Positions 1 through 9,754 are shown, counted from the stretch's first letter. The stretch: 64,000 nt of DNA from Streptomyces sp. CG1 (GCF_041080625.1 NZ_CP163518.1:7061501-7125500); one strand, 5' to 3'. Made by a program: numbers and translations. The notes: generated from the sequence alone by a model not told the origin.

Positions 1-627
1 CCGGATGATCGAACCGATGAGCAGCGAGAGCAGTCCGAGCAGCGCGATGTAGAGGCTGATCCCGACGGTCGCCTTGAGCCATTCGCCGCCGGAGGGGGTC
101 TTGGCACCGGCGACGCCTTCGAGCATGGACGCCTGCACCATGGCCACGAAGCCGGACGCGGCCAGGGCGACGGCGAAGGCGACGACGAAGAACACGATCG
201 CCTTCGCGGCCAGCACCCGCGCCCGGCTCGGGCACGCCGTCATCGTGGTGCGGATCATGCCGGTGCCGTACTCCGAAGCCGTGGTCAGCACGCCGAGCGT
301 GATGATGCACATGCTGCCGAGGAGCAGCCCGAAGAAGCCGAGCTGGAGCGGGGTCTGGTTCGACATGCTCTCCGACCCGGCGTGGGCCTTGACCACCGAG
401 GCGGCCAGCAGGCCGATGCCGAGGACGAGCACGACGAAGACGCCGAGCGTCCATATCGTCGACCGCACCGACTTGATCTTCGTCCACTCGGAGGCCAGCG
501 CATGCCCGAGGTGGGTGCGCACGACCGGGATCGGCGAGGTGTAACCGGGGTACGACCCGCCGGGCGCCGCCTGCCAGTCGGGCGCGGCTGCGGGGGCCTG
601 CGGCATCGGGGGCTGGTGGGTGCTCAT
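1..627 (-). CDS. ABC-2 type transporter permease (C-terminus cut by window edge)
   Basis: Membrane subunit of an ABC exporter. The ATG at 627-625 overlaps the TGA of the upstream ATPase gene (ATGA), so the two are translationally coupled. A Pro/Ala/Gln-rich cytosolic N-terminus of about 30 residues is followed by the motif SEWTKIKSVRSTIWTLGV, shared with the paralogous permease at 2057-2827, and then by hydrophobic segments typical of ABC-2 permeases. About 209 codons are visible and the gene runs off the left edge. The substrate cannot be told. The tandem arrangement with 2057-3783 shows this is the second of two duplicated ATPase-permease modules. Confidence 0.85.
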   Translation of the reverse strand, partial: MSTHQPPMPQAPAAAPDWQAAPGGSYPGYTSPIPVVRTHLGHALASEWTKIKSVRSTIWTLGVFVVLVLGIGLLAASVVKAHAGSESMSNQTPLQLGFFGLLLGSMCIITLGVLTTASEYGTGMIRTTMTACPSRARVLAAKAIVFFVVAFAVALAASGFVAMVQASMLEGVAGAKTPSGGEWLKATVGISLYIALLGLLSLLIGSIIR

Positions 628-1925
628 CGGGCGTCCTCGGGCTTGGTCGGGTCGGCGGGAGCGGGTGCGGGAGCGGGTGCGGCGGCCGGGGCCGGGGGAG
701 CGGCAGCGGGCGCCTGGTGCGGCACGGGCGGGGCCGCGGCGGCCGGATGCCCTTGCGGGGCCTGGGGGGCCTGCTGGGCGTACGGGTTGGGGGCGGCGGC
801 GTTCGGGGCGCCGGGAGCGCCGTAGCCGGGCGCCTGCGCGCCGTCGTAGGGCCCGGGCGCCGCGGGACCGGTGGCCGGCATCTCGAACGGCTGGCCACCC
901 TGCTGGGGCGGCGGCGGGGCGTACCAGTCGGGCTGGCCCTGGCCGGGCACCGGCACGGGCGGCTGGGCGCCGGGCGGCAGCGGCTGCTGCAGGCCCGCCC
1001 GCTGGTCGACGGTCGAGCGGTAGTCCACCGCGCCCTGCGTCATCCGCATGTACGCCTCCTCGAGCGAGGCCTGGTGCGGGGACAGCTCCCACAGCCGGAC
1101 GCCCGCCTCGTGCGCGACGTCGGAGATCCGGGGCAGCGGCAGCCCGGTCACCCGCAGCGCGCCGTCCTGCTCCGGCAGGACGTGGCCGCCCGCCTCGGCG
1201 AGCGCGCTGCCCAGCTTCTCGCGCAGCTGCGGCTCGGTGTCCGGGGTGCGCACGCGCGCGAAGTCGGCGGAGTTGGCCGAGATGAAGTCCTTCACGCTCA
1301 TGTCGGCGAGCAGCTGGCCGCGCCCGATGACGATGAGGTGGTCGGCGGTCAGCGCCATCTCGCTCATCAGGTGCGAGGACACGAAGACCGTACGGCCCTC
1401 GGCCGCGAGCGCCTTCATCAGATTGCGGACCCAGAGGATGCCCTCGGGGTCGAGGCCGTTGACCGGCTCGTCGAACAGCAGCACCTGCGGGTCACCGAGC
1501 AGCGCCGCGGCGATGCCGAGGCGCTGGCCCATGCCGAGCGAGAAGCCCTTGGATCGTTTCTTCGCCACGTCCTGCAGGCCGACCACGCCCAGCACCTCGT
1601 CCACGCGCCGGGCCGGGATGCCCGACAGCTGGGCGAGGCTCAGCAGGTGGTTACGGGCGGTACGGCCGCCGTGCACGGCCTTGGCGTCGAGCAGCGCGCC
1701 GACCTGGCGGGGGGCGTTGGGCAGCTTGCGGTAGGGGTAGCCGCCGATCGTCACCGACCCGGACGTCGGGTTGTCCAGCCCGAGGATCATCCGCATCGTC
1801 GTCGACTTGCCCGAGCCGTTCGGCCCGAGGAAGCCGGTGACGGCGCCGGGCCGCACCTGGAAGGAAAGGTTGTACACGGCGGTCTTGTCGCCGTAGCGCT
1901 TGGTCAGGCCGACAGCCTCGATCAT
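624..1925 (-). CDS. ABC transporter ATP-binding protein with long Pro/Gln/Ala-rich tail
   Basis: ATPase partner of the permease at 1-627. Walker A GPNGSGKS lies near residues 34-41. The signature segment is SLGMGQRLG, Walker B is LLFDEPVNGLD, and the H-loop is VSSHLMSEM. The start is placed at ATG 1925 because the paralogue at 2824-3783 begins at the same point (MIE-GLTKRYGDK); a GTG nine bases upstream (1934) is the alternative. The last roughly 130 residues are low-complexity Pro, Gln, Ala and Gly, absent from the 319-residue paralogue and not needed for nucleotide binding. Such ATPases energise ABC-2 exporters of lipids, antibiotics or peptides; the cargo is unknown. Confidence 0.88.
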   Translation of the reverse strand: MIEAVGLTKRYGDKTAVYNLSFQVRPGAVTGFLGPNGSGKSTTMRMILGLDNPTSGSVTIGGYPYRKLPNAPRQVGALLDAKAVHGGRTARNHLLSLAQLSGIPARRVDEVLGVVGLQDVAKKRSKGFSLGMGQRLGIAAALLGDPQVLLFDEPVNGLDPEGILWVRNLMKALAAEGRTVFVSSHLMSEMALTADHLIVIGRGQLLADMSVKDFISANSADFARVRTPDTEPQLREKLGSALAEAGGHVLPEQDGALRVTGLPLPRISDVAHEAGVRLWELSPHQASLEEAYMRMTQGAVDYRSTVDQRAGLQQPLPPGAQPPVPVPGQGQPDWYAPPPPQQGGQPFEMPATGPAAPGPYDGAQAPGYGAPGAPNAAAPNPYAQQAPQAPQGHPAAAAPPVPHQAPAAAPPAPAAAPAPAPAPADPTKPEDAR

Positions 1926-2056
1926 GCTCCGCACCCATCGAAAGGTTCAGGACAGCGGGGCACACGCCCCCGTAAGGGTTAGGAGGATATCGAGGCGCTG
2001 ACGGTTCCGCCCAAAAGCGAGTAAAGCCAGAAGACTACGCTGCGTGGCCGAGGGCG

Positions 2057-2827
2057 TTACTGGGCGTCCCTGCGACGGAGGAGGACGTACCCGCCGGCCA
2101 GCGCGGCGATCACCCAGAGCACCATGATCCCGAGCCCGCCCCAGGGCCCGTACGGTACGTCGTCGGCCCTCGGCACGACCTGCATGATCCGGCTGCCCGC
2201 CTGGTCCGGCAGGAACCGGCCGATCTTCTTCGTGGCGTCCACACCGCCGAGGACGCTGGAGATCAGGAAGAAGAACGGCATCAGGATGCCGAGCGACAGC
2301 ATCGGCGAGCGCAGCATCGCGGCCACGCCCATGGAGAACATCGCGATCAGCGTCATGTACAGCCCGCCGCCGAGCACCGCGCGCAGCACACCGGGGTCGC
2401 CGATCCGCGCGTGGTGCGGGCCGAGCACCGCCTGCCCGAGAAAGAACGCGGCGAAGCTCGTACACAGGCCGACCACCAGCGCGAGCCCGGTGGCCACCGC
2501 GATCTTGCTGAACAGGAAGGTGGCGCGCTGCGGTACGGCGGCCAGCGAGACCCGGATCATGCCGGTGCTGTACTCGTTGGAGACGACCAGCACGCCGAAC
2601 ACGATCATGGCGAGCTGGCCGAGGCTCATCCCCGCGAAGGACACATACGTCGGATCGAACGCCGGCCGGTCCTGCACCGGCATCGAGTCGAGCTGGCTTC
2701 GCGAGAACGCGGAGATGAGCATCCCGAGGGCGATGGTGACGACCACGGCGAGCGACAGCGTCCACACCGTGGACGCCACCGACCGGATCTTGGTCCACTC
2801 GGACCGGATGACCTGGACGGCCGTCAT
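2057..2827 (-). CDS. ABC-2 type transporter permease
   Basis: Integral membrane protein of 256 residues with about six hydrophobic segments, partner of the ATPase at 2824-3783. It starts at ATG 2827-2825, overlapping the ATPase stop codon by ATGA. The longer open frame that continues upstream is only the shadow of the ATPase gene. Its N-terminus (SEWTKIRSVASTVWTL) and central part match the permease at 1-627, so the two modules are paralogous. A gap of 122 bases separates it from the next module; both modules could be read from one promoter upstream of 3783. Confidence 0.88.
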   Translation of the reverse strand: MTAVQVIRSEWTKIRSVASTVWTLSLAVVVTIALGMLISAFSRSQLDSMPVQDRPAFDPTYVSFAGMSLGQLAMIVFGVLVVSNEYSTGMIRVSLAAVPQRATFLFSKIAVATGLALVVGLCTSFAAFFLGQAVLGPHHARIGDPGVLRAVLGGGLYMTLIAMFSMGVAAMLRSPMLSLGILMPFFFLISSVLGGVDATKKIGRFLPDQAGSRIMQVVPRADDVPYGPWGGLGIMVLWVIAALAGGYVLLRRRDAQ

Positions 2828-3783
2828 CCGCCCGCCCCCTTCCAGCCGGCGCCCCAGTCCTGCGGGGCGGGCCCCGGCCCGGCATGCGCGTGGTACTCCA
2901 CCGCCTCCGCCGTCAGCTGCATGAACGCCTCCTCCAGCGAGGCCTGCTGCGGGCTTAGCTCGTGCAGCACGATCCCGTGCCGTGCCGCCAGCTCGCCGAT
3001 CTGCTCGGCCTTGCCGCCCTCCACCTCCAGCACCCCGCCGCCCGCCTCCACGACGGTGATCCCGCCCTCGTGCAGCACATCGAGCAGCCGCTCGCGCTGC
3101 GGGGAGCGGATCCGCACGTACGACCGTGAGTTCTGCCGGATGAAGTCGGGGATGGAGGTGTCCGCGAGCAGCCGTCCCTGCCCGATGACCACCAGGTGAT
3201 CCGCGGTCAGCGCCATCTCGCTCATCAGGTGACTGGACACGAACACCGTGCGGCCCTGCGCGGCGAGCGATTTCATCATGTTCCGGATCCAGTGGATGCC
3301 CTCGGGGTCGAGTCCGTTCACCGGCTCGTCGAACATCAGGATCCGCGGATCCCCGAGCAGCGCCGCGGCGATCCCCAGCCGCTGCCCCATGCCCAGCGAG
3401 AAACCCTTGGCCTTCTTGCGCGCCACCGCGCTGAGCCCGACGGTGTCCAGCACCTCCGCCACCCGGTGCGTCGGGATCCCGTTGCTCTGCGCGAGACAGA
3501 GCAGGTGGTTGTAGGCGCTGCGCCCGCCGTGCATGCCCTTGGCGTCCAGCAGCGCGCCGATGTACGTCAGCGGGTCCTTCAGCTGCGCGTAGTGCTTGCC
3601 GTCGATCCGGACGTCGCCGGCGGTGGGGTGATCGAGGCCCAGGATCATCCGCATGGTCGTGGACTTCCCGGCACCGTTGGGCCCGAGGAACCCGGTCACG
3701 ATGCCGGGCCGGACCGCGAAGGTGAGGCGGTCGACCGCGACCTTGTCGCCGTACCGCTTGGTGAGCCCCTCCAGCTCGATCAT
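2824..3783 (-). CDS. ABC transporter ATP-binding protein
   Basis: ATPase of 319 residues, first gene of the tandem ABC block. Walker A is GPNGAGKST, the signature region is SLGMGQRLGIAAALLG, Walker B is LMFDEPVNGLDPEG and the H-loop is VSSHLMSEM. It is closely similar to the ATPase at 624-1925 across the nucleotide-binding domain but lacks the long Pro-rich tail. The ATG at 3783-3781 gives the family-typical start MIELEGLTKRYG. It is coupled by ATGA overlap to the permease. The specific cargo is not deducible. Confidence 0.9.
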   Translation of the reverse strand: MIELEGLTKRYGDKVAVDRLTFAVRPGIVTGFLGPNGAGKSTTMRMILGLDHPTAGDVRIDGKHYAQLKDPLTYIGALLDAKGMHGGRSAYNHLLCLAQSNGIPTHRVAEVLDTVGLSAVARKKAKGFSLGMGQRLGIAAALLGDPRILMFDEPVNGLDPEGIHWIRNMMKSLAAQGRTVFVSSHLMSEMALTADHLVVIGQGRLLADTSIPDFIRQNSRSYVRIRSPQRERLLDVLHEGGITVVEAGGGVLEVEGGKAEQIGELAARHGIVLHELSPQQASLEEAFMQLTAEAVEYHAHAGPGPAPQDWGAGWKGAGG

Positions 3784-4024
3784 GCGGCCACGCTAAGACC
3801 GGCCGTGGGGCGCTGCCACCCGGGCGGCCGGGGCGGGAAGAAGAAGAGCGAGGCCGGCGCCGAGAAGGGTGAGCGCGGCCGTTCAGCCGAAGGTGTCCGC
3901 CGGCCGTGGAACCGGCGTGCGGCTCCGCCGCGGTGGGGGTCACCCGGGGCTGCCGCCCCAGGTTCGAGCGAAGTCGAAAACGTGGAGGAGCGACCAGCCC
4001 CCACCCAGCCCACCCGACGACGAA

Positions 4025-4052
4025 GGCCCGCACCCCCGAAGGAGTGCGGGCC
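4025..4052 (-). terminator. Probable terminator downstream of filP
   Basis: Perfect 9-bp inverted repeat GGCCCGCAC (4025-4033) / GTGCGGGCC (4044-4052) with a 10-base loop, about 20 bases past the filP stop codon. There is no long T-run, as is usual for streptomycete terminators. The rest of 3784-4073 shows no convincing gene. Confidence 0.55.
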
Positions 4053-4073
4053 CCGGCCGTGTCTCAGAAACGG

Positions 4074-5009
4074 TTACCGGGACTGCTGTGCCGGCACCCC
4101 GCGGGAGATGGGCTCGTCGTCGCCCGGCGTGCCCGCGGCGGCGACCGCGGCGCCGGTCAGCGTGGCGAGCATCTCGCGGACGTTCGTCAGCTGGGCGTTG
4201 ATGCTGTCGCGGCGGTTGGTGAGGGCCGCCAGCTCGCGCTCGGATTCCGAACGGATGCGGTCCGCCTTGGCGTTGGCGTCGGCCACGATGTCCTCGGCCT
4301 GGCGCTGGGCCGTCTCGACCGTCTGGCGGGCGCGGCGCTCGGCGTCCGTGCGCAGCTTCTCCGCCTCCAGGCGCAGCTGCTCGGCGCGGTGCTCGATCTC
4401 CGCCAGCCGCTTCTCGGCCTTCTGCTGACGCGAGGCCAGGTCGCGCTCGGACTGCTCGCGGCGCTTGGCGAGGTTCGTCTCGAAGTCGGCGGCGGCCTGC
4501 GCGGCCTTGGCGCGGGTCTCCTCGAAGAGGGCGTCCGCCTCCTCGCGCTTGGACTGCGCGTCCTTCTGCGCCTCGGCACGCAGTCCGGAGGCGTCGGCCT
4601 TCGCCTTCTCGACGATCCGGACGCCCTCGTCCTCGGCTTTGGCCTTGCGCTCCGCGGCGTAGGCCTCGGCGTCGTTACGGACCTGCTGAGCCGACGACTC
4701 GGCGAGGTCGCGGTGCTGCTCGGCCGCCCGCCGGGCCTCCTCACGCAGCTCCTTGGCCTCTTCCTCGGCCAGGCGCAGGATCTTCTCGACCCGCGCGCCG
4801 AGACCCGCGTACGACGGCTCGGCGTCGGCGACCTGGGCCTGGGCGTTCTGCGTTTCGAGGTGGAGCTCCTCGATGCGCTTCTCCAGGGCGGTGATGCGGG
4901 CGAGAGCGCTGTCACGGTCGGAGACGAGCTTGGAGATACGTTCGTCCACCTGAGCGCGGTCGTACCCACGCCGCACAAGCTCGAAGCCGTAGGGGGAAGT
5001 GTCGCTCAT
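4074..5009 (-). CDS. filP: FilP, filament-forming coiled-coil cytoskeletal protein
   Basis: Protein of 311 residues, nearly all one long coiled coil rich in Glu, Ala, Arg, Gln and Lys, after a short DivIVA-like head (GFELVRRGYDRAQVDERISKLVSDR). In Streptomyces FilP forms filaments behind the hyphal tip and works with DivIVA and Scy in polar growth and mechanical rigidity; older annotations call it a cellulose-binding protein. Size, head sequence, and position directly downstream of scy on the same strand and upstream of the ABC genes all support the name. The ATG at 5009-5007 fits the head. An internal hairpin between scy and filP suggests filP is at least partly transcribed on its own. Confidence 0.92.
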   Translation of the reverse strand: MSDTSPYGFELVRRGYDRAQVDERISKLVSDRDSALARITALEKRIEELHLETQNAQAQVADAEPSYAGLGARVEKILRLAEEEAKELREEARRAAEQHRDLAESSAQQVRNDAEAYAAERKAKAEDEGVRIVEKAKADASGLRAEAQKDAQSKREEADALFEETRAKAAQAAADFETNLAKRREQSERDLASRQQKAEKRLAEIEHRAEQLRLEAEKLRTDAERRARQTVETAQRQAEDIVADANAKADRIRSESERELAALTNRRDSINAQLTNVREMLATLTGAAVAAAGTPGDDEPISRGVPAQQSR

Positions 5010-5133
5010 GGGGTTCCTGTCGAATGAGACCGGTGAGGTGATAGGGGGAATCCTAGGGGCCGAAGCGGTGTGTCATCGAGCGGATACGTGTTTGATCTGG
5101 AGAATGAGACCTCTTTTGGGTGGCGGATGGCCG

Positions 5134-5165
5134 GGGGGCTTGCCAAAGAGTCGGGCAAAGCCCCC
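5134..5165 (-). terminator. Hairpin between scy and filP (terminator or attenuator)
   Basis: Inverted repeat of about 11 bp (5134-5144 with 5154-5165, one bulged A) lies 28 bases past the scy stop codon. It would end or weaken scy transcription before filP. The arms contain GGGGGCTTGCC / GGCAA-A-GCCCCC. Confidence 0.5.
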
Positions 5166-5192
5166 AGAAGACACCGGAACGTGCCTCCTGCG

Positions 5193-8100
5193 CTAGCCCT
5201 CTGACGACTTGCCACCCGAACGGGGGGCACCCACCGTCGCACCGGCCTTGACTCCGCCGTCCTTGCCGGACGACGGGGCCTCGAAGGACTCCAACGCCTC
5301 CAGGACGTCCTGGACACGGGAGATCTCGGCGTTGATGTCCTCGCGCCGGCGCACCAGGGTCTCCAGCTCGCGCTTGCCCTCCTCGACCGTGCGCCGGGCC
5401 TCGCGGATCGCCTCGGCCTTGAGCTCCTCGGCCTCCTTGACGAGGCTGGCCTTCTTCAGCTCGGCCTCCTTGAGCAGCCCCTCCGCCTTCTTGACGGCGG
5501 CGATACGCACCTTGCCCGCCTCGGAGCTGGCCTCCGACACCAGCTCCTTGGCCTTCGCCTCGGCCTTCTCCAACTGCTCCTCGGCCGCCTTGATGAGCGC
5601 GTCACAGCGGTCGCCCGTGGACTTCATCGTCTCGGCGGCCTCACGGCGGGCCCGCTCGTGCAGTTCCTCGATCTCGCTGGTGATGCGGTCGCGCAGCTCC
5701 TCCGCACGCTCCCTTATCGCCGTCGCGTCCCTGCGGGCACCGACCAGCAGCTCGTCGGCGTCCGTGCGGGCCTTCTCCACCCGCGAGTTGCCCTCGACGG
5801 TCGCCTCGCTGACGATCCGCTCGGCCTCGCTGCGGGCCACGCCGACCATCGTGTCCGCCTGCGACTCGGCGTCCGCGGTGGTCTTCAGCGCCTGCTGCTG
5901 CGCCTCGCCGAGCAGCTTGTCCGCCTCGGCCGTGGTCTCGGTGATGAGCGTGTCGACCTGCTCGGCCGCCTCCGAACGCCGCTTGTTGGCGTCCTTGCGG
6001 GCCTCGTCCAGGGTCCGCTCCGACTCCTCGCGCGCGGAGTTGACGAGCCGTTCGGCCTCCGCCTCCGCGTCCGCCTTGACCCGTTCGGCCTCCGCCCGCA
6101 TCCGCTCGGCGTGCTGTCGGGCCGAACCGACGGTCTCGGCGGCCTCGGCGCGCAGCCGCTCGGCCTCGCCCGTGGCCTCCCCGACGAGCCGCTCGGCGGC
6201 CGCCAGGGCCTCCGTGCGCACGCGCTCCGCCTCGGCGGCGGTCTCCGTCGTGAGCCGCTCGGCCTCGGCCAGCGCCTCCGTGCGCACCCGGTCGGTCTCG
6301 GCGGCCGTCTCGGTCGTGAGCCGCTCGGCCTCGTTACGGGCCTCGGTGATGAGGGTGTCGGCCTGGGTCGCCGCGTCCGACCGGATGCGGTTGGCGTCCT
6401 CGCGGGCGTCCGCCCGGGTGCGGGCCGCCGACTGGTCGGCCTCGGCGAGCGCGTCCGAGGCCTCCGTGCGCACCCGCTGGGCGTACTCGGACGTGTCCGT
6501 GCGCAGCCGCTCGGCCTCCGCGATCGCCTCCGCGACCGTGCGCTCGGCCAGCGCCTTGGCGGCCTCCGTCTCCTCGTTCGCCGCGCGCCGGATCCGCGAG
6601 GCGTCCTCGCTCGCCCGCTCCCGCTCGGCGTAGGCGTCGGCGCGGACCCGGTCCGCCTCCTCCTCGGCCTCCCGCCTCGTACGGTCCGCGGCGTGCTCGG
6701 CGGCCGAGCGCAGTCCGGTGATCTCCTCCTGCGCCTGCTCGTGCAGCCCGGCGACGGAGTCCCGGACCTGCTGGGCGTGCTGCTCGGCGGCGGAGACCAT
6801 CTCGGTGGCACGCCGGTCGGCCTCCTCGACCAGCCGGACCGCCTCGGCCTGTGCGTCCTCGACCCGCTTGCGGGCGGAGGCCAGCAGCTCCTCGCTCTGC
6901 TCACGGGCCCGCAGCCGCTCCTGGTCGGCCTCGGCCCGCGCGGCACCGAGCGTCTCCTCGGCCTCGCGGCGGCGCCGGACGGCCTCCTCCTGGGCGGCGG
7001 CCAGCGTCTCGGACGCCTCCGCACCGAGCCGCTCGGCGGCGGCCTGCGCCTCCGCACGCACCCGGTCGGCGGTCTCCTGCGCCTCCGCCCGCAGCCGCTC
7101 GGCCTCGGCGGCGGCCTCGGAGCGCAGTCGTACGGCGATGGTCTCGCCCTCGGCGCGGGAGGCGGACGCATCGGCCGCGGCCTCGGTGCGCAGCCGTTCG
7201 GCCTCGGCCTCGGCCTGCTCCTGGAGGGTACGGATCCGTTCCGCCGCCTCGGCGCGCAGCCGTTCGCTCTCCTCGCCGGCCTCGCGGCGGATCCGGCCGG
7301 CGTCCTCGCGGGCCTCGGTCAGCGCCTCCTCGGCCGACACGAGCCGCTCCTGCGTCTCGGTCTGCAGCCGGGTCAGCTCCTCGGCGGCCTCCGCGCGGCG
7401 GGCCTCGACGGCGCGCTCGGCCTCCTCGCGCAGCTCGCGCGCGGCGGTCTCGGCGTCCGTCCGCGCCGTCTCGGCCTGCTCGTCCGCCTCGGCGCGCAGC
7501 CGCTCGGCCTCCTTGCGGGCGCGGTCCAGGGTCTCCTCGGCCTGCCGGCGCAGGCTGGTGGCCCGCTCGATGGCCTCGGTGCGGACCTTCTCGCTGTCGG
7601 TGGTCGCGGTCTGCCGCAGCTCGTCGGCGTCCACCTTGGCCTTGGCCAGCAGTTCCTCGGCGGACTTGGCCGCCTCCTCGATCTGCCCGACCGCCTCCCG
7701 GCGCGCCTCCGCACGGATCGACTCGCCCTCGGCGACCGCGTCGGCGCGCAGCTGCTCGGCCTCGCCGCGCAACCGGCGGGCCTCCTCCTGCAGCTCGACC
7801 GTCTTGGCCCGGTACTCCTTGGTGTCGTCCTTCGCCGCGCCCTTGAGCTGCTCGGCGATGTCGTGCGCCTCGGCGCGCAGCCGGTCCGCCTCGGCCTCGG
7901 CCTCGGTGCGGATCCGCTCGGCCTCCTCGGTGGCGGCCTTGGTGGTCTTCTGGGCGTCCTCCGACGCCTTGTTGAGCACGTCCTCGGCGGTCCTGGCCGC
8001 CTTGGACAGCTGGCTCGCCGTCTCCTCGGCGGTGACCGAGCGGGCCTTCTCGCCGGCCTCGGCGAGAATCTTCTCGGCCTCGGCACGGGCGTCCGCGACC

Positions 8101-9107
8101 AGCTGCTCAGCCTCGGACCTGGTGTTCTCGGCCTCCTTGGTGGCCTCCTCGACCAGCCGGGCGACCTGCTCCTTGGCCGTCCGCGTCCGCGTCTCGTTGG
8201 CGGACTCGGCGCTCGCCAGCGCCTTGGCGGCGGCCTGCTCGGCCTCGGTGACCACCTTCTCGGCCTCGGCCTGCGCCTTGCGCAGCGCCTCCTCGGCCGC
8301 CGCCATCCGCTCCTCGGCGGCCCGGCTCAGCTCGGCGGACTGCTTGCGGGCCGCGTCCGACTCGCTGACCGTGGTGGTACGCAGCTGCTCGGCGTGGTCG
8401 GTGGCCTCCTGGGCCTGCGTGGACGCCGCGTTCAGCAGGCGCTCGGCGTCCGTGCGGGCGCGGCGCAGGATCTGCTCGGCCTCCGCGCGGGCCGCCTCGG
8501 CATCGCTCTGCAGCCGCTCGCGGGCCTCCCGGGTGAGCCGCTCGGCCTCCGCGCGGGCGGCGGTCATCGCCTGGTCGGCCTCGCTGCGGGACTCGTCCAG
8601 CAGCCGGCGGGCCTGCTGCTCGGTACGGGCGCGCAGCTGCTCGGCCCAGGCCACGTTCTCGTTGACGTGCGACTCGACGGTGGCGCGGCGCTCGGCCAGC
8701 TCCTGGTCGAGCTGCTGGCGGCGGGTCACCGCCTCCTGGTGCAGTTCGGCCTGGAGCCGGGCGGCCTGCTCGGCGTGCTCCTGCAGGATCCGCTGGGTCT
8801 GCGCGCGGGCCTCCGCGGCCATCCGCTCGGCTTCCTGGCGCAGCTGGTCGGCCTGGATCTGGGCATTACGGAGCAACTGCTCGGCCTGATAGCCGATGTC
8901 ACCGCCGTCGAAGGCGGGCCGGGTCATGAGAGTGCGGCGCGCCTCATGCAGCTTGGCGCGCAGCACCTCGACCTGGTAGCCGAGGTCCTCGGCGTGCTGG
9001 ATCGCCTTTTCCCGCTCGGTCTTCAGCCGCTTCATCTCGGCCTCGAACCGAGAGAGGTGGTCGACGTCAGCCGCCGGCTCTCGCTCCTGGCTCTCGTAGC
9101 CCCGCAC
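5193..9107 (-). CDS. scy: Scy, giant coiled-coil polarity scaffold
   Basis: Protein of 1304 residues starting at GTG 9107. After a short head (SRFEAEMKRLKTEREKAIQ) almost the whole length is a repetitive coiled coil with AEAERLR/AEQLR/TEAEE-like units. In Streptomyces, Scy is the tip-organising scaffold that binds DivIVA, FilP and ParA and sets the number of polarity centres; the known protein is about 1300 residues, so this copy is full length. The extreme GC and codon bias of the repeats also creates very long antisense open frames, which are artefacts. It sits between filP and the methylmalonyl-CoA epimerase gene, the usual Streptomyces order. Confidence 0.93.
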   Translation of the reverse strand: MRGYESQEREPAADVDHLSRFEAEMKRLKTEREKAIQHAEDLGYQVEVLRAKLHEARRTLMTRPAFDGGDIGYQAEQLLRNAQIQADQLRQEAERMAAEARAQTQRILQEHAEQAARLQAELHQEAVTRRQQLDQELAERRATVESHVNENVAWAEQLRARTEQQARRLLDESRSEADQAMTAARAEAERLTREARERLQSDAEAARAEAEQILRRARTDAERLLNAASTQAQEATDHAEQLRTTTVSESDAARKQSAELSRAAEERMAAAEEALRKAQAEAEKVVTEAEQAAAKALASAESANETRTRTAKEQVARLVEEATKEAENTRSEAEQLVADARAEAEKILAEAGEKARSVTAEETASQLSKAARTAEDVLNKASEDAQKTTKAATEEAERIRTEAEAEADRLRAEAHDIAEQLKGAAKDDTKEYRAKTVELQEEARRLRGEAEQLRADAVAEGESIRAEARREAVGQIEEAAKSAEELLAKAKVDADELRQTATTDSEKVRTEAIERATSLRRQAEETLDRARKEAERLRAEADEQAETARTDAETAARELREEAERAVEARRAEAAEELTRLQTETQERLVSAEEALTEAREDAGRIRREAGEESERLRAEAAERIRTLQEQAEAEAERLRTEAAADASASRAEGETIAVRLRSEAAAEAERLRAEAQETADRVRAEAQAAAERLGAEASETLAAAQEEAVRRRREAEETLGAARAEADQERLRAREQSEELLASARKRVEDAQAEAVRLVEEADRRATEMVSAAEQHAQQVRDSVAGLHEQAQEEITGLRSAAEHAADRTRREAEEEADRVRADAYAERERASEDASRIRRAANEETEAAKALAERTVAEAIAEAERLRTDTSEYAQRVRTEASDALAEADQSAARTRADAREDANRIRSDAATQADTLITEARNEAERLTTETAAETDRVRTEALAEAERLTTETAAEAERVRTEALAAAERLVGEATGEAERLRAEAAETVGSARQHAERMRAEAERVKADAEAEAERLVNSAREESERTLDEARKDANKRRSEAAEQVDTLITETTAEADKLLGEAQQQALKTTADAESQADTMVGVARSEAERIVSEATVEGNSRVEKARTDADELLVGARRDATAIRERAEELRDRITSEIEELHERARREAAETMKSTGDRCDALIKAAEEQLEKAEAKAKELVSEASSEAGKVRIAAVKKAEGLLKEAELKKASLVKEAEELKAEAIREARRTVEEGKRELETLVRRREDINAEISRVQDVLEALESFEAPSSGKDGGVKAGATVGAPRSGGKSSEG

Positions 9108-9313
9108 TGCGCGGTCCCATCCGTCCCCTGGTCAGCTTCTCCAACGAGCTCCGTCCATCCGCCGAACGGGGCCCCCGGGGAATGGTGTCAGATCAACGGC
9201 GGAGCACGGGCTGCTGCCCCGACGCTCGTCCCCCGAAACCCGGACCCCGGAACGGCCGTCCCCCACTTTCAGGGACGACCGCCCCCAACCCTACCGGCCC
9301 TTATGTACGGGGG

Positions 9314-9754
9314 TCAGTGCTCGGGCGACTCAACCGGGGCCGAAGTGACCAGTTCTGTCAGGACGCCGTGGCAATCCTTCGGGTGCAGGAAGGTGATCCG
9401 CGACCCCATGGAACCGCGCCGGGGCTCGTCGTACAGCACGCGTACGCCCTTGCCCCGGATCGCCTCGGAGTCGGTGTCCACATCCGCCGTACCGAAGGCG
9501 ATGTGGTGGACGCCCTCGCCGTTCTTCGCCAGCCACTTGCCGACCGCGGAGTCCTCGCGGGTCGGTTCCAGCAGCTGGAGGTAGGAGGCGCCGCCGTCCG
9601 AGGTCTCGTTGATCTTGAGCATGGCCTCGCGCACGCCCTGCTCCTCGTTGACCTCGGTGTGGAACACCTCGAAGCCGTACGTGGCCCGGTAGAACTCGAC
9701 GGTCGCGTCGAGGTCGTGGCAGGCGATCCCGATGTGGTCGATTCGCGTCAGCAT
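9314..9754 (-). CDS. mce: Methylmalonyl-CoA epimerase
   Basis: VOC-superfamily protein of 146 residues that interconverts (2R)- and (2S)-methylmalonyl-CoA, linking propionyl-CoA carboxylation to the B12-dependent mutase. The family metal ligands appear in order: H7 (RIDHIGIA), Q60 (YLQLLEP), H84 (VHHIAFG) and E134 (LTELV). The length is typical. It is divergent from the thiolase gene, with about 150 bases between starts. A MeaB-type GTPase lies nearby and an acyl-CoA mutase about 11 kb away, consistent with odd-chain/propionate metabolism and supply of methylmalonyl-CoA for polyketides. Confidence 0.93.
   Translation of the reverse strand: MLTRIDHIGIACHDLDATVEFYRATYGFEVFHTEVNEEQGVREAMLKINETSDGGASYLQLLEPTREDSAVGKWLAKNGEGVHHIAFGTADVDTDSEAIRGKGVRVLYDEPRRGSMGSRITFLHPKDCHGVLTELVTSAPVESPEH

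Noticed and set aside
5134..5165. Hairpin resembling a rifamycin-associated element
   Set aside because: The arms are split by a nine-base loop and a bulge and lie downstream of scy, so a terminator is the simpler reading.
5658..9584. Very long plus-strand open frame of more than 1300 codons opposite scy
   Set aside because: It is the antisense shadow of the scy coiled-coil repeats; no family similarity, and scy itself is certain.
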